Source of the DNA: Mycobacterium sp. 1423905.2 | GTDB lineage: Bacteria > Actinomycetota > Actinomycetes > Mycobacteriales > Mycobacteriaceae | Length of the DNA: 64,000 bases | Direction: 5' to 3' | Assembly (NCBI RefSeq): GCF_001673155.1 | Contig: NZ_LZLE01000366.1 | Coordinates: 1 to 64,000 of the forward strand | Shown: one piece after another, positions 26,608-38,655 of the stretch | Position numbering within the stretch: position 1 is the first letter of the stretch | Layout of the letters: every line of letters begins with the position of its first letter | The notes under the pieces: generated by a model | Told to the model about the DNA's origin: nothing | Seen by the model: only the letters and a program-made list of their open reading frames with translations | Database searches by the model: none | Made by a program: the position numbers and the translations under genes

Positions 26608-26683
26608 GCCGCCTTAGCTCAGTCGGTAGAGCGATTCACTCGTAATGAATAGGTCGGGGGTTCGATTCCCCCAGGCGGCTCCA
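26608..26683 (+). tRNA. tRNA-Thr (anticodon CGT)
   Basis: Complete cloverleaf: acceptor stem GCCGCCT/AGGCGGC, D arm GCTCAGTCGGTAGAGC, anticodon stem ATTCA/TGAAT around loop CTCGTAA (anticodon at 26641-26643), T arm with GGTTCGATTCC, and the CCA encoded at 26681-26683. The same position after the delta' gene as in M. tuberculosis. Confidence 0.97.
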
Positions 26684-26697
26684 AACCCCTCACGCCC

Positions 26698-26743
26698 GAA
26701 TGTGACGCCAGCTTCACGTTCGACGCCCAGTGTGCGGCCAGCT

Positions 26744-26754
<11 letters not shown>
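26698..26754. repeat. Two tandem related hairpins after tRNA-Thr
   Basis: Hairpin 1 is GAATGTGA (26698-26705) with TCACGTTC (26714-26721), with one G.T pair; hairpin 2 is GCCCAGTGTG (26725-26734) with CACACTGGGC (26745-26754), perfect. Both share the core CG(G)CCAGCTTCAC, so one copy probably arose from the other. Hairpin 2 spans the stop codon of the convergent GT-C-like gene and may terminate both transcripts. Confidence 0.7.
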
Positions 26755-29492
<2,738 letters not shown>

Positions 29493-30368
29493 TTACAGCG
29501 GGATCGGGCTGTCCAACCGGTCGGCGACCGCGTTGAGAAACGGATGCTGGTCTTCGTCGAGGTAGTCCGCAGGCGGCCGCCAGTCGATGCGGCCCATCTT
29601 GCCGGCGAACAACCCGTATCCGATCAGCTCCTGCAGCCGAGGTTCGAAGCGGCGCACCAACTCTCGCGGCAAGCTGAGCTGCTGGTTGACCTGCTGGCGT
29701 AGGAATCCCGCGCAGAAGTTGACGGTCAACGCGGGCCGCGGCGCGTCAGTGCGGTTGGCCGCGGCGGTATGCCACAGGCTGCCGTTCCAGATCAACGCGT
29801 CACCGGCTTTGATCTCGATCGGCTTGCCTTCGGGATACGGCGCTGACGGCTGCTCTGTCCAGCGGTGTGATCCCGGCACCACCTGGGTGGCGCCGTTGTC
29901 GGCGGTGAAGTCGCACAAGGCGATCAGCGCGTTGCACAGCAGAGGCTGATGCGGCCGGGGCAGCGGATACATCTCGTCGTCGCAGTGCAGGCGTTGAGCG
30001 ACCGCTCCGGGCAGCTGGTTGCTGGTCATGCACCACGACAGCAGACAGTCGCGGCCCAGCACGCCTTCGATCACCGGCAGCAACTTCGGGTGCACGGGCA
30101 GCGCCTCGTAACGAGCACCGTGCAGCAGCAGGTTGTCGATGCGCACCCAGTCGTGGTCGGCTCGGTTGCCCGGCACGTGGCCGGGCCAGGCCAGGCCTTT
30201 GACCACTGTGGTGGAGTTGGCGATGACGGTCGGCAATTCCCGCTCGAGCCGGCGGGTATCGGCCAAGAACTCAGCGACCGAATCGGCGTCGAGGACGTCT
30301 TCGACCACCGTGTAGCCGAACTCGTCGATCTCGCCGACGTGGCGCTGGACCGAGGAGCCCTGTGTCAT
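29493..30368 (-). CDS. PhyH-family Fe(II)/2-oxoglutarate dioxygenase-like protein, Rv3633 homologue
   Basis: 291 residues. A phytanoyl-CoA dioxygenase (PhyH) fold is indicated by the iron-binding triad HxD...H: LHCDDEMYPL carries His and Asp, and GSLWHTAAANR the distal His and the 2-oxoglutarate-binding Arg region. VVPGSHRWTEQ is another family hallmark. Substrate unknown; the gene is last in an operon for polyprenyl-phosphate GalNAc synthesis, so hydroxylation of a lipid or sugar in that pathway is a plausible inference. The ATG overlaps the stop of a small upstream ORF as TGATG. Confidence 0.85.
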   Translation of the reverse strand: MTQGSSVQRHVGEIDEFGYTVVEDVLDADSVAEFLADTRRLERELPTVIANSTTVVKGLAWPGHVPGNRADHDWVRIDNLLLHGARYEALPVHPKLLPVIEGVLGRDCLLSWCMTSNQLPGAVAQRLHCDDEMYPLPRPHQPLLCNALIALCDFTADNGATQVVPGSHRWTEQPSAPYPEGKPIEIKAGDALIWNGSLWHTAAANRTDAPRPALTVNFCAGFLRQQVNQQLSLPRELVRRFEPRLQELIGYGLFAGKMGRIDWRPPADYLDEDQHPFLNAVADRLDSPIPL

Positions 30369-30448
30369 CAAGCGGGCAGCAAATCCTTTTCGGTGTCACC
30401 TTCGTCGCGGTCGTCGTCGGCGGTGGTGACTTCGTCGGGGTCGATCAT
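30368..30448 (-). CDS. Putative 26-residue acidic protein in the PpgS-PhyH operon
   Basis: The ORF reads MIDPDEVTTADDDRDEGDTE, then KDLLPA. Eleven of 26 residues are Asp or Glu. The ATG at 30448 is preceded by a perfect AGGAGG at 6-nt spacing, the best Shine-Dalgarno in this cluster, while the stop TGA overlaps the PhyH ATG (TGATG). It lies between the Rv3632-like and PhyH genes, all on the minus strand. It could be a real small protein or a leader that couples PhyH translation. I do not recognise a family. Confidence 0.55.
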   Translation of the reverse strand: MIDPDEVTTADDDRDEGDTEKDLLPA

Positions 30449-30470
30449 GGGTGCCTCCTGAACAGCGAAC

Positions 30471-30848
30471 TTATTGACGTAACTGTAAGTCGCTGGGCGG
30501 GTGGTGGCTAGTGTTTTCCGGAGCTTGAGCACTCTCCAAAGCGACCGCGCGAGCCAGGCGCGCATAACGCAGTTCCAGGTCTTTGAATCTCAGGTAGGTG
30601 CTCAAAGTGGTGAAACTGAACGCCATCACCAACGCGTACAGCATCAGGTCGGTGCCGCGGTTGACCCCGAACCAGTGCGCCACCACGGTGGTGTCGTCGG
30701 GCCGCAGCACCGCGTACACACCGGCCAACACGAACAGGACGTAGCCGACCTTGACCCACGCCTTGGAACGGGCGCTGCGGCGCGAGCGCAACAGATACAC
30801 CAGCAACGCGATGATGGAGCCGATCAACAGCACCTGGATCCAATTCAC
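30471..30848 (-). CDS. DUF2304-like small membrane protein, PpgS partner (Rv3632 homologue)
   Basis: 125 residues from GTG 30848, overlapping the ppgS stop (GTGA). Three hydrophobic segments: about 3-20 (WIQVLLIGSIIALLVYLL), about 33-50 (VGYVLFVLAGVYAVL) and about 67-90 (LMLYALVMAFSFTTLSTYL). The C-terminus is short and charged. In M. tuberculosis Rv3632 was reported to boost the activity of the neighbouring polyprenyl-phospho-GalNAc synthase Rv3631, so it is probably its membrane partner. Confidence 0.85.
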   Translation of the reverse strand: MNWIQVLLIGSIIALLVYLLRSRRSARSKAWVKVGYVLFVLAGVYAVLRPDDTTVVAHWFGVNRGTDLMLYALVMAFSFTTLSTYLRFKDLELRYARLARAVALESAQAPENTSHHPPSDLQLRQ

Positions 30849-31558
30849 CGTCGCATCCTTCCTCGTAGGAATCCGTCGAAAATGATGTTGACGCCGTTGA
30901 GCAGCGGCTGGCCCTTCGACTTGGAGTAGTCGGTGTAGAGCACCTCGACCGGCTCTTCGGCTACCCGCCAATGGTTTTCGGCGATCAACATGACGAACTC
31001 GGTGGCATGGCTCATGCCGCTCATGGTGATGTTGAGCGCGTCGGCGACCTTTTTGTTGAACACCCGCAGGCCGTTGTTGGTGTCGGTCAGCCCAAGCTGA
31101 CGGCCACGCCGGCTCAACCGGGCCGCGGTCCGCAGCACGATCCGCTTGAGCAGCGGCGGCCGGCTGGCCGAAGCCTGGTCGGCTTGCTGGGCGAAGCGGG
31201 TGCCGATCACCACGTCGACGTCATCTGCGGAGAGCCGCTCGACCATGGCGGCAAGGTCCTTGACGCGGTGTTGTCCGTCGGCGTCGAACGTGGCGAACAC
31301 CTGCGCGCCGGGCTGGCGGCGGGCGTACTCCACGCCGGTCTGGATGGCAGCGCCCTGACCGAGATTGATCGGGTGGCGCACCAAGTGCGCCCCGGCCCGC
31401 CGCGCGATCTCCCCGGTGCCGTCGGTACTGCCGTCATCCACGCATACGACGTTGTCGAAGACCGCGCGCAAATCGGCGACGACCTCGCCGATGACGGCGG
31501 CTTCGTTGAAGGCGGGAACGACGATCCAGACGTCGGCGTAAAGCGATTGAGTGGCCAT
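30845..31558 (-). CDS. ppgS: Polyprenyl-phospho-N-acetylgalactosaminyl synthase PpgS
   Basis: 237 residues, GT2 (GT-A fold) glycosyltransferase, Rv3631 equivalent. WIVVPAFNEAAVIGEVVADL opens the fold, VVCVDDGSTDGT carries the first Asp pair, and ATFDADGQH is the DxD-type motif. No membrane helix, hence the neighbouring membrane partner. It transfers GalNAc from UDP-GalNAc to decaprenyl phosphate, the donor for galactosamine on the arabinan of arabinogalactan. The downstream partner overlaps by 4 nt. Confidence 0.88.
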   Translation of the reverse strand: MATQSLYADVWIVVPAFNEAAVIGEVVADLRAVFDNVVCVDDGSTDGTGEIARRAGAHLVRHPINLGQGAAIQTGVEYARRQPGAQVFATFDADGQHRVKDLAAMVERLSADDVDVVIGTRFAQQADQASASRPPLLKRIVLRTAARLSRRGRQLGLTDTNNGLRVFNKKVADALNITMSGMSHATEFVMLIAENHWRVAEEPVEVLYTDYSKSKGQPLLNGVNIIFDGFLRGRMRR

Positions 31559-31592
31559 TTAAGCCCACAAGGTACACGTTGTGCACGCTCGA

Positions 31593-32897
31593 TCAGGCGC
31601 TTGACCGGCCGACGCGAGCCAGCGCCGCCAGATGTACCCCGATTCCCACCAACGGACCGCACAACAGGGCCACCACGGTGCGGGTCTGCAGTTCCAGCGG
31701 CACCAACAGCAGCAAGCCCGACGCCACGGTCGCCCCGACCCAGCCCAGCGAGTACGCGCGATGCAGCGCCGCGGCCACGGCCGCCGCGCCGGTGAGCGTC
31801 AACAGGGCGATGGCCACCGCCGCCGCCGTCAACCAGGCCAGCAACGCGCTACTGGCCTGGTAGTCCGAACCGAACAACTCCCGCAGCAGCCAGGGTCCCA
31901 GCACGCCGGCCAGCACCACCCCCAGCGCTCCGACGCCGAGCACCAGCGCCGCCGGCCCGACCAGCGCGCGCACCCGGTGGCTGCGCTCGTCGACGAAATG
32001 CGCAATGAGGTTGCCCTGCATGGCGGTCAGCGGCACAAGCAGCGGCGCGCGGGTCAACGTCACCGCCAGGATGACGACGCCGCCCCGTGCCCCCAATTCG
32101 TCGGAAGTCAGCTTCAGCAGCACCGGAAAACCCATCACCAGGATGGCGCTGGCGCCTGCGGCGGTGATCGAGTGGGCCGCGCCGCGCAGAAACGTCGCGG
32201 TACTCCCAGGAGTCAGCAGGTGCGCCGCCGCGCGCGTGCTCGGTGACACGGCCAACATGAGCGACCAGGCCACCGCACCGCCCACCGTCGCCCACAGGAA
32301 CCCGACCAGGCCCCAGCCGAGCAGAAACGTCGCCCCGGCGATCGCGACGCGGATGACGGCGTCGGTCACCATCAGCGCGCCGTACTGCGACCACCGGTCG
32401 GTGCCGGCCAACATGCCCAACAACGTGGCATGCAGGCAGAAGCCGGCCAGTCCAACACTCAGCAGCGCCACCGACAGCCATCTGTTTTCGACGAACACCC
32501 GACCGCCCCACAAGATGGAACTGCCCGCGATCGCAACGGCGGCCGCCACCCCGACCATCCCGGCGATGCGCAGCGGATGGGTGCGGCCGCCACCGGGCAA
32601 CGGCGTCAAGTCGGTGACGTAGCGCATGGCGCGCACTTCCCGTGTCGTCTCTTGCAGCAGTCCGTTGGCCGCGCCGGTGACCAGTCCGAACGCGCCCCAG
32701 AAGACGCCGAATACAGAGAACCCGGCGGGGGCCAGGTGACGCGCGGCCAGATAGATCACCGCGTAGCCACACAAGGCGGTCAGGGCGGTCGCCGCACCTA
32801 CGCGCACCACGGTGCTGCGTGCAAGGCCACCCGGTAAGCCCGTCGGTCCTTCGACGGGCGAGGCGAACGGGGACGCCGCGCCGCCGACTTCGGTCAC
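31593..32897 (-). CDS. Wzx/MATE-like polytopic membrane protein, candidate flippase (Rv3630 homologue)
   Basis: 434 residues with about 12 hydrophobic segments between about residues 30 and 425, few charged residues, and no ATP motifs: the profile of a polysaccharide-transporter (Wzx/MurJ-like) protein. First gene of the ppgS operon (34 nt gap). By context it may flip polyprenyl-phospho-GalNAc across the membrane for use by an extracytoplasmic GT-C transferase; this is an inference. Start ATG at 32897 with a Pro/Gly-rich cytosolic leader before the first helix. Confidence 0.78.
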   Translation of the reverse strand: MTEVGGAASPFASPVEGPTGLPGGLARSTVVRVGAATALTALCGYAVIYLAARHLAPAGFSVFGVFWGAFGLVTGAANGLLQETTREVRAMRYVTDLTPLPGGGRTHPLRIAGMVGVAAAVAIAGSSILWGGRVFVENRWLSVALLSVGLAGFCLHATLLGMLAGTDRWSQYGALMVTDAVIRVAIAGATFLLGWGLVGFLWATVGGAVAWSLMLAVSPSTRAAAHLLTPGSTATFLRGAAHSITAAGASAILVMGFPVLLKLTSDELGARGGVVILAVTLTRAPLLVPLTAMQGNLIAHFVDERSHRVRALVGPAALVLGVGALGVVLAGVLGPWLLRELFGSDYQASSALLAWLTAAAVAIALLTLTGAAAVAAALHRAYSLGWVGATVASGLLLLVPLELQTRTVVALLCGPLVGIGVHLAALARVGRSSA

Positions 32898-32957
32898 CGT
32901 CCGAATACTAAGCGCCGCAGCCCTTGGCTATTGTGGGCGGCTATCGGGAAAGGACCC

Positions 32958-34058
32958 ATGACCACCCTCCGTATTTTCGGCTTGTCGCTGCTGGTGACCG
33001 TCGCGGCGTTGGTCGTCGGGTACTGGCATGGGGGCGCCAAGGCCCTGCTGCTGCTGGTGGTGCTCGCCGTCCTCGAGGTGTCGCTGTCCTTCGACAACGC
33101 CATCATCAACGCGGCCATCCTGCAGCGGATGAGCCCGTTCTGGCAGCGGATGTTCCTGACCATCGGAATTCTTATCGCGGTGTTCGGGATGCGGTTGATC
33201 TTCCCGTTGGTCATCGTCTGGGCCAGCGCGGGGCTGAATCCGGTGCGTGCGCTGGAATTGGCGCTGAACCCGCCGCCGGGGGGCGCGCTGGAATTCCCCG
33301 ACGGCTCACCCAGTTACGAGAAGCTGATCACCGCGGCCCATCCGCAGATCGCGGCATTCGGCGGGATGTTCTTGCTGATGCTGTTCCTGGACTTCGTGTT
33401 TCATGATCGAGACATCAAGTGGCTCAAGTGGCTTGAAGTGCCATTCGCCCGCATCGGCCGGCTCGGTCAGCTGCCGGTGATCGTGGCCGGCGCGGCGCTG
33501 GTGGTGATCGGCACCCAGTTGACGCATTCGGAGCAGGGGCGTGCGACGGTGTTGACCGCCGGGCTGCTGGGTCTGGTGACGTATTTGGTGGTCAACGGGT
33601 TGAGCAGAGCGTTCCGACCCGCCGACGTCGACGACGTCGCCGACAGCGGTGGCGAAAAGGCAACGGGCAAGGCCGGATTGACGCTTTTCCTGTATCTCGA
33701 GGTGCTCGACGCCGCGTTCTCGTTCGACGGGGTCACCGGCGCTTTCGCGATCACCACCGACCCCATCATCATCGCGTTGGGCCTGGGTCTGATCGGCGCC
33801 ATGTTCGTGCGCTCCATCACCGTCTACCTGGTCCGGCAGGAAACCCTAGACCGCTACGTCTACCTCGAACACGGCGCGCACTGGGCGATCGGAGCGCTCG
33901 GGGTAATCATGTTGGTGTCCATCGACCAGCGGTTCCACATCCCGGAGTGGATCACCGCGTCGGTGGGGGTGGTGCTGATCGGGGCGGCGTTCGGCAACAG
34001 CGTGTGGCGCAATCGCCGCGCCGCCGACGGTCAACCGGTCAGTGGCCGTTCTTCTTGA
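32958..34058 (+). CDS. TerC-family (DUF475) integral membrane protein, Rv3629c homologue
   Basis: 366 residues; GGGAAAGGA precedes the ATG. About eight to nine membrane segments. The TerC hallmark [15 protein letters not shown] (Asp-Asn in TM2-3) and a second acidic membrane motif [15 protein letters not shown] are present; TerC proteins move or protect against metal ions such as manganese, and these Asp residues are the likely ion site. Overlaps the 3' end of ppa on the other strand by 20 nt. Confidence 0.86.
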   Translation: MTTLRIFGLSLLVTVAALVVGYWHGGAKALLLLVVLAVLEVSLSFDNAIINAAILQRMSPFWQRMFLTIGILIAVFGMRLIFPLVIVWASAGLNPVRALELALNPPPGGALEFPDGSPSYEKLITAAHPQIAAFGGMFLLMLFLDFVFHDRDIKWLKWLEVPFARIGRLGQLPVIVAGAALVVIGTQLTHSEQGRATVLTAGLLGLVTYLVVNGLSRAFRPADVDDVADSGGEKATGKAGLTLFLYLEVLDAAFSFDGVTGAFAITTDPIIIALGLGLIGAMFVRSITVYLVRQETLDRYVYLEHGAHWAIGALGVIMLVSIDQRFHIPEWITASVGVVLIGAAFGNSVWRNRRAADGQPVSGRSS

Positions 34059-34527
34059 AGCGCTCCACCGAGCGCTGCACTTCGGCTTCGGCTTCATCGC
34101 GGCCGACCCAGTCCGCAGCTTTGACGAACTTGCCCGGCTCCAGGTCTTTGTAGTGCACGAAGAAATGCTTGATCGCGTCTAGCTCGAACTCCGGTACGTC
34201 GCCGATGTCCTGAATGTGCTCCCAGCGGTGATCACCGGCCGGCACGCACAACACCTTGTCATCGCCGCCGGCTTCGTCGACCATCTTGAACATGCCCACC
34301 GGTCGCGCCTCCACCAGCACACCGGGGAACAGCGGCTGGGGCAGCAGCACCAGGGCGTCCAGCGGATCACCGTCTTCGCCGAGGGTGTCCTCGATGAAGC
34401 CGTAGTCGGTCGGGTACGCCATCGGGGTGTACAGGTAGCGATCCAGCTTGACCCGCCCCGTCTCGTGGTCGACCTCGTACTTGTTGCGCTGGCCCTTCGG
34501 GATCTCGATGACAACGTCGAATTGCAC
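34039..34527 (-). CDS. ppa: Inorganic pyrophosphatase
   Basis: 162 residues, Rv3628 equivalent and length. Family I soluble pyrophosphatase: the N-terminal [11 protein letters not shown], the metal-binding [21 protein letters not shown] (signature DGDPLD) and the substrate-binding [13 protein letters not shown]. It hydrolyses pyrophosphate from nucleic-acid and fatty-acid activation and is essential. Start GTG 34527; an open frame extends upstream to 35193, but this lies antisense to the carboxypeptidase gene. Confidence 0.96.
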   Translation of the reverse strand: MQFDVVIEIPKGQRNKYEVDHETGRVKLDRYLYTPMAYPTDYGFIEDTLGEDGDPLDALVLLPQPLFPGVLVEARPVGMFKMVDEAGGDDKVLCVPAGDHRWEHIQDIGDVPEFELDAIKHFFVHYKDLEPGKFVKAADWVGRDEAEAEVQRSVERFKKNGH

Positions 34528-34638
34528 CGCGTCGGCTCCTTTGTATACGCATGCGTGGCGCGTCCACCCTAGTCGAGCGGTGTCTTGCCGTCGCTCGGCG
34601 GCTGGTTGGGCAGAATGGACCGCAACGACAGGAGAGTC

Positions 34639-36027
34639 ATGGGTCCCAAACGGTGGCGGAAAACCACCCACGTGCTGGTGGGGTTGGTTGTGCTGGCGTT
34701 CGTCGCCGCCGTCGTCGCCGCCGCCGTTTTCTTCACCACGGGAGGGCACGGAACCGGCGGCGCGCGTTCCCCCGTACCGCCGCCGCGGCCGCCCACGGTC
34801 AAACCCGCAGTCAGTCCGGTCGCCGACACCGCCACCGCAGCCAGCCCCGGCGGCGTGACGGCAGCGCTGGCCGCGGCCGCCGCGGACCCCAACCTCGGTC
34901 GCCTGGGCGGCCGCATCACCGACGCCTTGACCGGGCAAGAACTCTGGCGTCAACTCGACGACGTGCCGCTGGTGCCGGCCTCGACCAATAAGGTGCTCAC
35001 GGCGGCCGCGGCATTGCTGACCTTGGACCGGCAAGCCCGGATCAGCACCAAAGTGGTGGCCGGCGGCCAGGGTGCCCAGGCGCCCGTGGTCTTGGTGGGG
35101 GCCGGTGACCCGACGCTGTCGGCAGCCCCGCCCGGCGTGGAGACCTGGTATCACGGCGCCGCCCGGATCAGCGACCTGGTCGAACAAATCCATCGCAGCG
35201 GCGTCACTCCCACGGCGGTACAGGTCGACATCTCGGCGTTCAGCGGCCCCACCATGGCGCCGGGTTGGGACCCGGCCGACGTGGACAACGGCGACATCGC
35301 CCCAATCGAGGCGGCAATGATCGACGCCGGGCGCATTCAGCCCACCACCGTCAACTCCCGGCGCACCCGCACTCCGGGGCTAGACGCCGGGCGGGAACTG
35401 GCCAAGGCGCTCGGTCTGGACCCCAATGCGGTGAGCCTCGCGTCTGCGCCGTCGGGCGCGCGGCAGCTGGCCGTGGTGCAGTCGCCGCCGCTGATCCAGC
35501 GGCTGATCCAGATGATGAACGCCTCGGACAACGTGATGGCCGAGTGCATCGCGCGGGAAGTGGCGGGCGCAATCAACCGGCCGCGAAGTTTCACCGGCGC
35601 CGTCGACGCGGTGACCAGCCGGCTGAACACCGCCCACGTGGACACCGTCGGCGCGGCGCTGGTCGACTCCAGCGGCTTGTCGATCAACGACCGGTTGACC
35701 GCGCGGACGCTCGACGGCACGGTCCAAGCCGCGGCCGGTCCCGACCAGCCCGCGCTGCGGGCGCTGCTGGATCTGCTGCCCATCGCCGGCGGCAGCGGCA
35801 CCCTGGCCGAACGCTTCCTGGACCGGGCTACCACCCAAGGTCCGGCGGGCTGGTTGCGGGCCAAGACCGGCTCGTTGACCGCGATCAACTCGCTGGTCGG
35901 CGTGCTCACCGACAGCAGCGGACGGGTGCTCACCTTCGCCTTCATCTCCAACGACGCCGGACCCAATGGCCGCAACGCCATGGACGCCCTGGCCACCAAA
36001 CTCTGGTTCTGCGGGTGCGCGGCATGA
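34639..36027 (+). CDS. D-alanyl-D-alanine carboxypeptidase, PBP4/S13 family (Rv3627c homologue)
   Basis: 462 residues from ATG 34639 with GGAGAG. Signal-anchor at about 10-34 ([21 protein letters not shown]), Pro/Ala-rich linker to about 75, then the penicillin-binding domain: SxxK as STNK with the acylated Ser, SDN, and KTG in [15 protein letters not shown]. This is the DacB/PBP4 set of catalytic residues, so the protein trims peptidoglycan stem peptides outside the membrane. It heads the run carboxypeptidase, zincin-like, tilS, hpt with 4-22 nt overlaps and a 38-nt gap before hpt. Confidence 0.92.
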   Translation: MGPKRWRKTTHVLVGLVVLAFVAAVVAAAVFFTTGGHGTGGARSPVPPPRPPTVKPAVSPVADTATAASPGGVTAALAAAAADPNLGRLGGRITDALTGQELWRQLDDVPLVPASTNKVLTAAAALLTLDRQARISTKVVAGGQGAQAPVVLVGAGDPTLSAAPPGVETWYHGAARISDLVEQIHRSGVTPTAVQVDISAFSGPTMAPGWDPADVDNGDIAPIEAAMIDAGRIQPTTVNSRRTRTPGLDAGRELAKALGLDPNAVSLASAPSGARQLAVVQSPPLIQRLIQMMNASDNVMAECIAREVAGAINRPRSFTGAVDAVTSRLNTAHVDTVGAALVDSSGLSINDRLTARTLDGTVQAAAGPDQPALRALLDLLPIAGGSGTLAERFLDRATTQGPAGWLRAKTGSLTAINSLVGVLTDSSGRVLTFAFISNDAGPNGRNAMDALATKLWFCGCAA

Positions 36028-37067
36028 ACCGGTCGCCCGATGTGACTCTCGGCAACGCCGTGGACTGGCGGTTCGCGGCCACCGTCGGCGAAAAGCTGGC
36101 CCGTCCGGCGCCGCCGTCGAGCGACTACACCCGCGACCAGGTGATCGACGAGCTCACCAGGGCGGCCGCGGCCGCCGAGCCCCCGGTGCGCGAGGTGACC
36201 GGGCTGGTGACCGAGAACATCGTGCCGCCGGCGCGGGTGGTGACCCGGCAGCAGTGGGTGCGCGCCGCCGCCGAATCGATGCGGACCATGACCAACGGAA
36301 GCGACAAGCCGCGCGGGTTCGTCACCGGCCGCATCACCGGCGCGCAGACCGGCGCGGTCCTGGCGTTCGTGGCGTCGGGCATCCTGGGCCAGTACGACCC
36401 GTTCACCGGCGACGACGGCACTTTGCTGCTGGTGTATCCCAACGTGATCGCCGTCGAGCGCCAGTTGAAGGTCGAGCCGTCCGATTTTCGCCTGTGGGTC
36501 TGCTTGCACGAGGTCACCCACCGCGTGCAGTTCACCGCCAACCCATGGTTGGCCGGCTACATGTCGCAGGCGCTGGGGCTGTTGACCCAGGAACCGGCCG
36601 ACGACATTCGCGAGGTGGCCAGCCGCCTTGCCCAGTTCGTTCGCAGCCGCGGCGACGGACCCGACGAGGACGCCCCGGCCGGCATCCTGGGCCTGGTGCG
36701 CGCAGTGCAATCCGAACCGCAACGCGACGCGCTGGACCGGCTGCTGGCGCTCGGGACGCTGCTGGAAGGCCACGCCGAGCACGTCATGGACGCGGTCGGC
36801 CCGGTGGTGGTGCCCTCGGTCGCCACCATCCGGCGGCGCTTCGACGAGCGCCGGCAGCGCAAGCAACCGCCGTTGCAGCGGCTGTTGCGGGCGTTGCTGG
36901 GTTTGGAAGCCAAACTCAGCCAGTACACCCGCGGCAAGGTCTTCGTCGACCAGGTGGTCGAGCGGGTCGGCATGAAACGCTTCAACACGGTCTGGACCAG
37001 CCCGGAGACCCTGCCCTTACCGGCCGAGATCCAGCATCCGCAGCGATGGATCGACCGGGTGCTCTAG
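36024..37067 (+). CDS. Zincin-like metallopeptidase (F420-associated family), Rv3626c homologue
   Basis: 347 residues, ATGA overlap with the carboxypeptidase gene. The motif HEVTHRVQF (HExxH type) with LEGHAEHV downstream (second Glu/His cluster) suggests a zinc site, as in the zincin-like metallopeptidase type 2 / coenzyme F420 biosynthesis-associated family. The C-terminal part has a basic linker (RRRFDERRQRKQPP). No signal peptide is apparent. Actual peptidase activity and any F420 role are unproven. Confidence 0.8.
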   Translation: MNRSPDVTLGNAVDWRFAATVGEKLARPAPPSSDYTRDQVIDELTRAAAAAEPPVREVTGLVTENIVPPARVVTRQQWVRAAAESMRTMTNGSDKPRGFVTGRITGAQTGAVLAFVASGILGQYDPFTGDDGTLLLVYPNVIAVERQLKVEPSDFRLWVCLHEVTHRVQFTANPWLAGYMSQALGLLTQEPADDIREVASRLAQFVRSRGDGPDEDAPAGILGLVRAVQSEPQRDALDRLLALGTLLEGHAEHVMDAVGPVVVPSVATIRRRFDERRQRKQPPLQRLLRALLGLEAKLSQYTRGKVFVDQVVERVGMKRFNTVWTSPETLPLPAEIQHPQRWIDRVL

Positions 37068-38005
37068 CGCAGCTGCGCACTGCTGTACAGGCATTCGCGC
37101 GGGCGCATCTGCCCGACGCCGAGCCGTGGTGTGTGGGACTGTCGGGCGGACCCGACTCGTTGGCGCTTACCGCAGTCGCCGCGCAGTTGCGTCCGACCAC
37201 CGCGCTGATCGTGGACCACGGCTTGCAGCCCGACTCCCTTGCGGTCGCCGAAACGGCACGCGAGCAAGCTCTTCGTCTTGGCTGCGTCGAAGCGCAGGTG
37301 CTGCCCGTGCAGGTGGGCGCCGCAGGGGGACCGGAGGCGGCGGCGCGCACCGCCCGCTACGCCGCACTCAAGACCGCCCGCACCGGCCCGGTGCTCTTGG
37401 GTCACACCCTCGATGACCAAGCCGAGACGGTGTTGCTCGGGCTCGGCCGTGGCTCGGGGGCCCGCTCGATTGCCGGCATGCGTCCCTACGATCCACCGTG
37501 GTGCCGGCCGTTGTTGGGGGTGCGGCGCGACGTGACCCACACTGCCTGCCACGAGCTGGGCCTGACTGCGTGGCAGGACCCGCACAACGCCGATCGTCGC
37601 TTCACCCGCACCCGGCTGCGCACCGATGTGCTGCCGTTGCTCGAGGAGGTGCTCGGTGGCGGTGTCGCCGAGGCCCTGGCCCGCACCGCGACGGCGTTGC
37701 GCGAGGACACCGAGCTGATCGATGCGATCGCGGCACAAGCGCTGCCCGACGCCAGCACGACGAACGGATTGGATATCCGGGCGTTGGCGACGTTGCCGGA
37801 CCCCGTGCGCCGCCGCGTCATCCGCGGCTGGTTGCTGGCCGGCGGGGCGATTGGGTTGACCGATAAGCAGATTCGTGCGGTGGACGCGCTGGTCACCGCC
37901 TGGCGCGGGCAGGGCGGTGTCGCGGTGGGCTCGGCTCTGCAGGGTCAGCGACTGGTGGCAGGACGCCGTGACGGTGTCCTGAGTCTGCGCCCGGAGACTA
38001 TTTGA
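37046..38005 (+). CDS. tilS: tRNA(Ile)-lysidine synthase TilS
   Basis: 319 residues, Rv3625c equivalent. PP-loop ATPase SGGPDSLAL near residue 33, then the DHGLQPDS and [20 protein letters not shown] segments of TilS, and a compact C-terminal domain. It modifies C34 of tRNA-Ile(CAU) to lysidine. The start overlaps the zincin gene by 22 nt; the stop (TGA) is followed by hpt. Confidence 0.93.
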   Translation: MDRPGALAQLRTAVQAFARAHLPDAEPWCVGLSGGPDSLALTAVAAQLRPTTALIVDHGLQPDSLAVAETAREQALRLGCVEAQVLPVQVGAAGGPEAAARTARYAALKTARTGPVLLGHTLDDQAETVLLGLGRGSGARSIAGMRPYDPPWCRPLLGVRRDVTHTACHELGLTAWQDPHNADRRFTRTRLRTDVLPLLEEVLGGGVAEALARTATALREDTELIDAIAAQALPDASTTNGLDIRALATLPDPVRRRVIRGWLLAGGAIGLTDKQIRAVDALVTAWRGQGGVAVGSALQGQRLVAGRRDGVLSLRPETI

Positions 38006-38043
38006 CGCCCACGTTGGTTGATTTCGCCGTGGCGTGGCAATCT

Positions 38044-38652
38044 GTGCACGTGACCCACGGCTCCTCGGCGATCACCCCCGGGCAGACACCGGAGCTCTAT
38101 CCCGGCGACATCAAGTCGGTGCTGCTGACTTCGGAGCAGATCCAGGCCCGCATCGCCGAACTCGGCCAGCAGATCGGCGCCGACTACGGTGACCTGGCCA
38201 CCACCACCGGCCAGGACCTGTTGTTGATCACCGTCTTGAAGGGGGCGGTGCTGTTCGTCACCGACCTGGCGCGCGCCATTCCCCTGCCCACGCAATTCGA
38301 GTTCATGGCGGTGAGCTCGTATGGCTCCTCGACCTCGTCGTCGGGCGTGGTCCGGATCCTCAAAGACCTCGACCGTGACATCCACGGCCGAGACGTGCTG
38401 ATCGTGGAAGACGTCGTCGACTCCGGGCTGACCCTGTCCTGGCTGTTGCGCAACCTGACCAGCCGGCACCCGCGGTCGCTGCGGGTATGCACGCTGCTGC
38501 GCAAGCCCGACGCGGTGGGCGCCAACGTCGACATCGCCTACGTGGGCTTCGACATTCCGAACGACTTCGTGGTCGGCTATGGCCTGGACTACGACGAGCG
38601 CTACCGGGACCTGTCTTACATCGGGACGCTGGACCCGCGGGTCTACCAGTAG
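38044..38652 (+). CDS. hpt: Hypoxanthine-guanine phosphoribosyltransferase
   Basis: 202 residues from GTG 38044 ([10 protein letters not shown]). PRPP-binding motif [15 protein letters not shown] and purine-pocket segment [19 protein letters not shown] (Lys and Val/Phe contacts) are intact. Function: purine salvage of hypoxanthine/guanine to IMP/GMP. Alternative start TTG 38002 (overlapping tilS) would add 14 residues; I prefer GTG 38044 because it gives the length and N-terminus I recall for M. tuberculosis Hpt (Rv3624c). Confidence 0.94.
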   Translation: MHVTHGSSAITPGQTPELYPGDIKSVLLTSEQIQARIAELGQQIGADYGDLATTTGQDLLLITVLKGAVLFVTDLARAIPLPTQFEFMAVSSYGSSTSSSGVVRILKDLDRDIHGRDVLIVEDVVDSGLTLSWLLRNLTSRHPRSLRVCTLLRKPDAVGANVDIAYVGFDIPNDFVVGYGLDYDERYRDLSYIGTLDPRVYQ

Positions 38653-38655
38653 GCG

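Noticed and set aside
34528-35193. N-terminal extension of pyrophosphatase to 35193
   Set aside because: It is antisense to the carboxypeptidase gene; GTG 34527 starts exactly at the family N-terminus.
38002-38043. TTG 38002 as hpt start overlapping tilS
   Set aside because: GTG 38044 gives the length and N-terminus expected for the family; the extension has no support.
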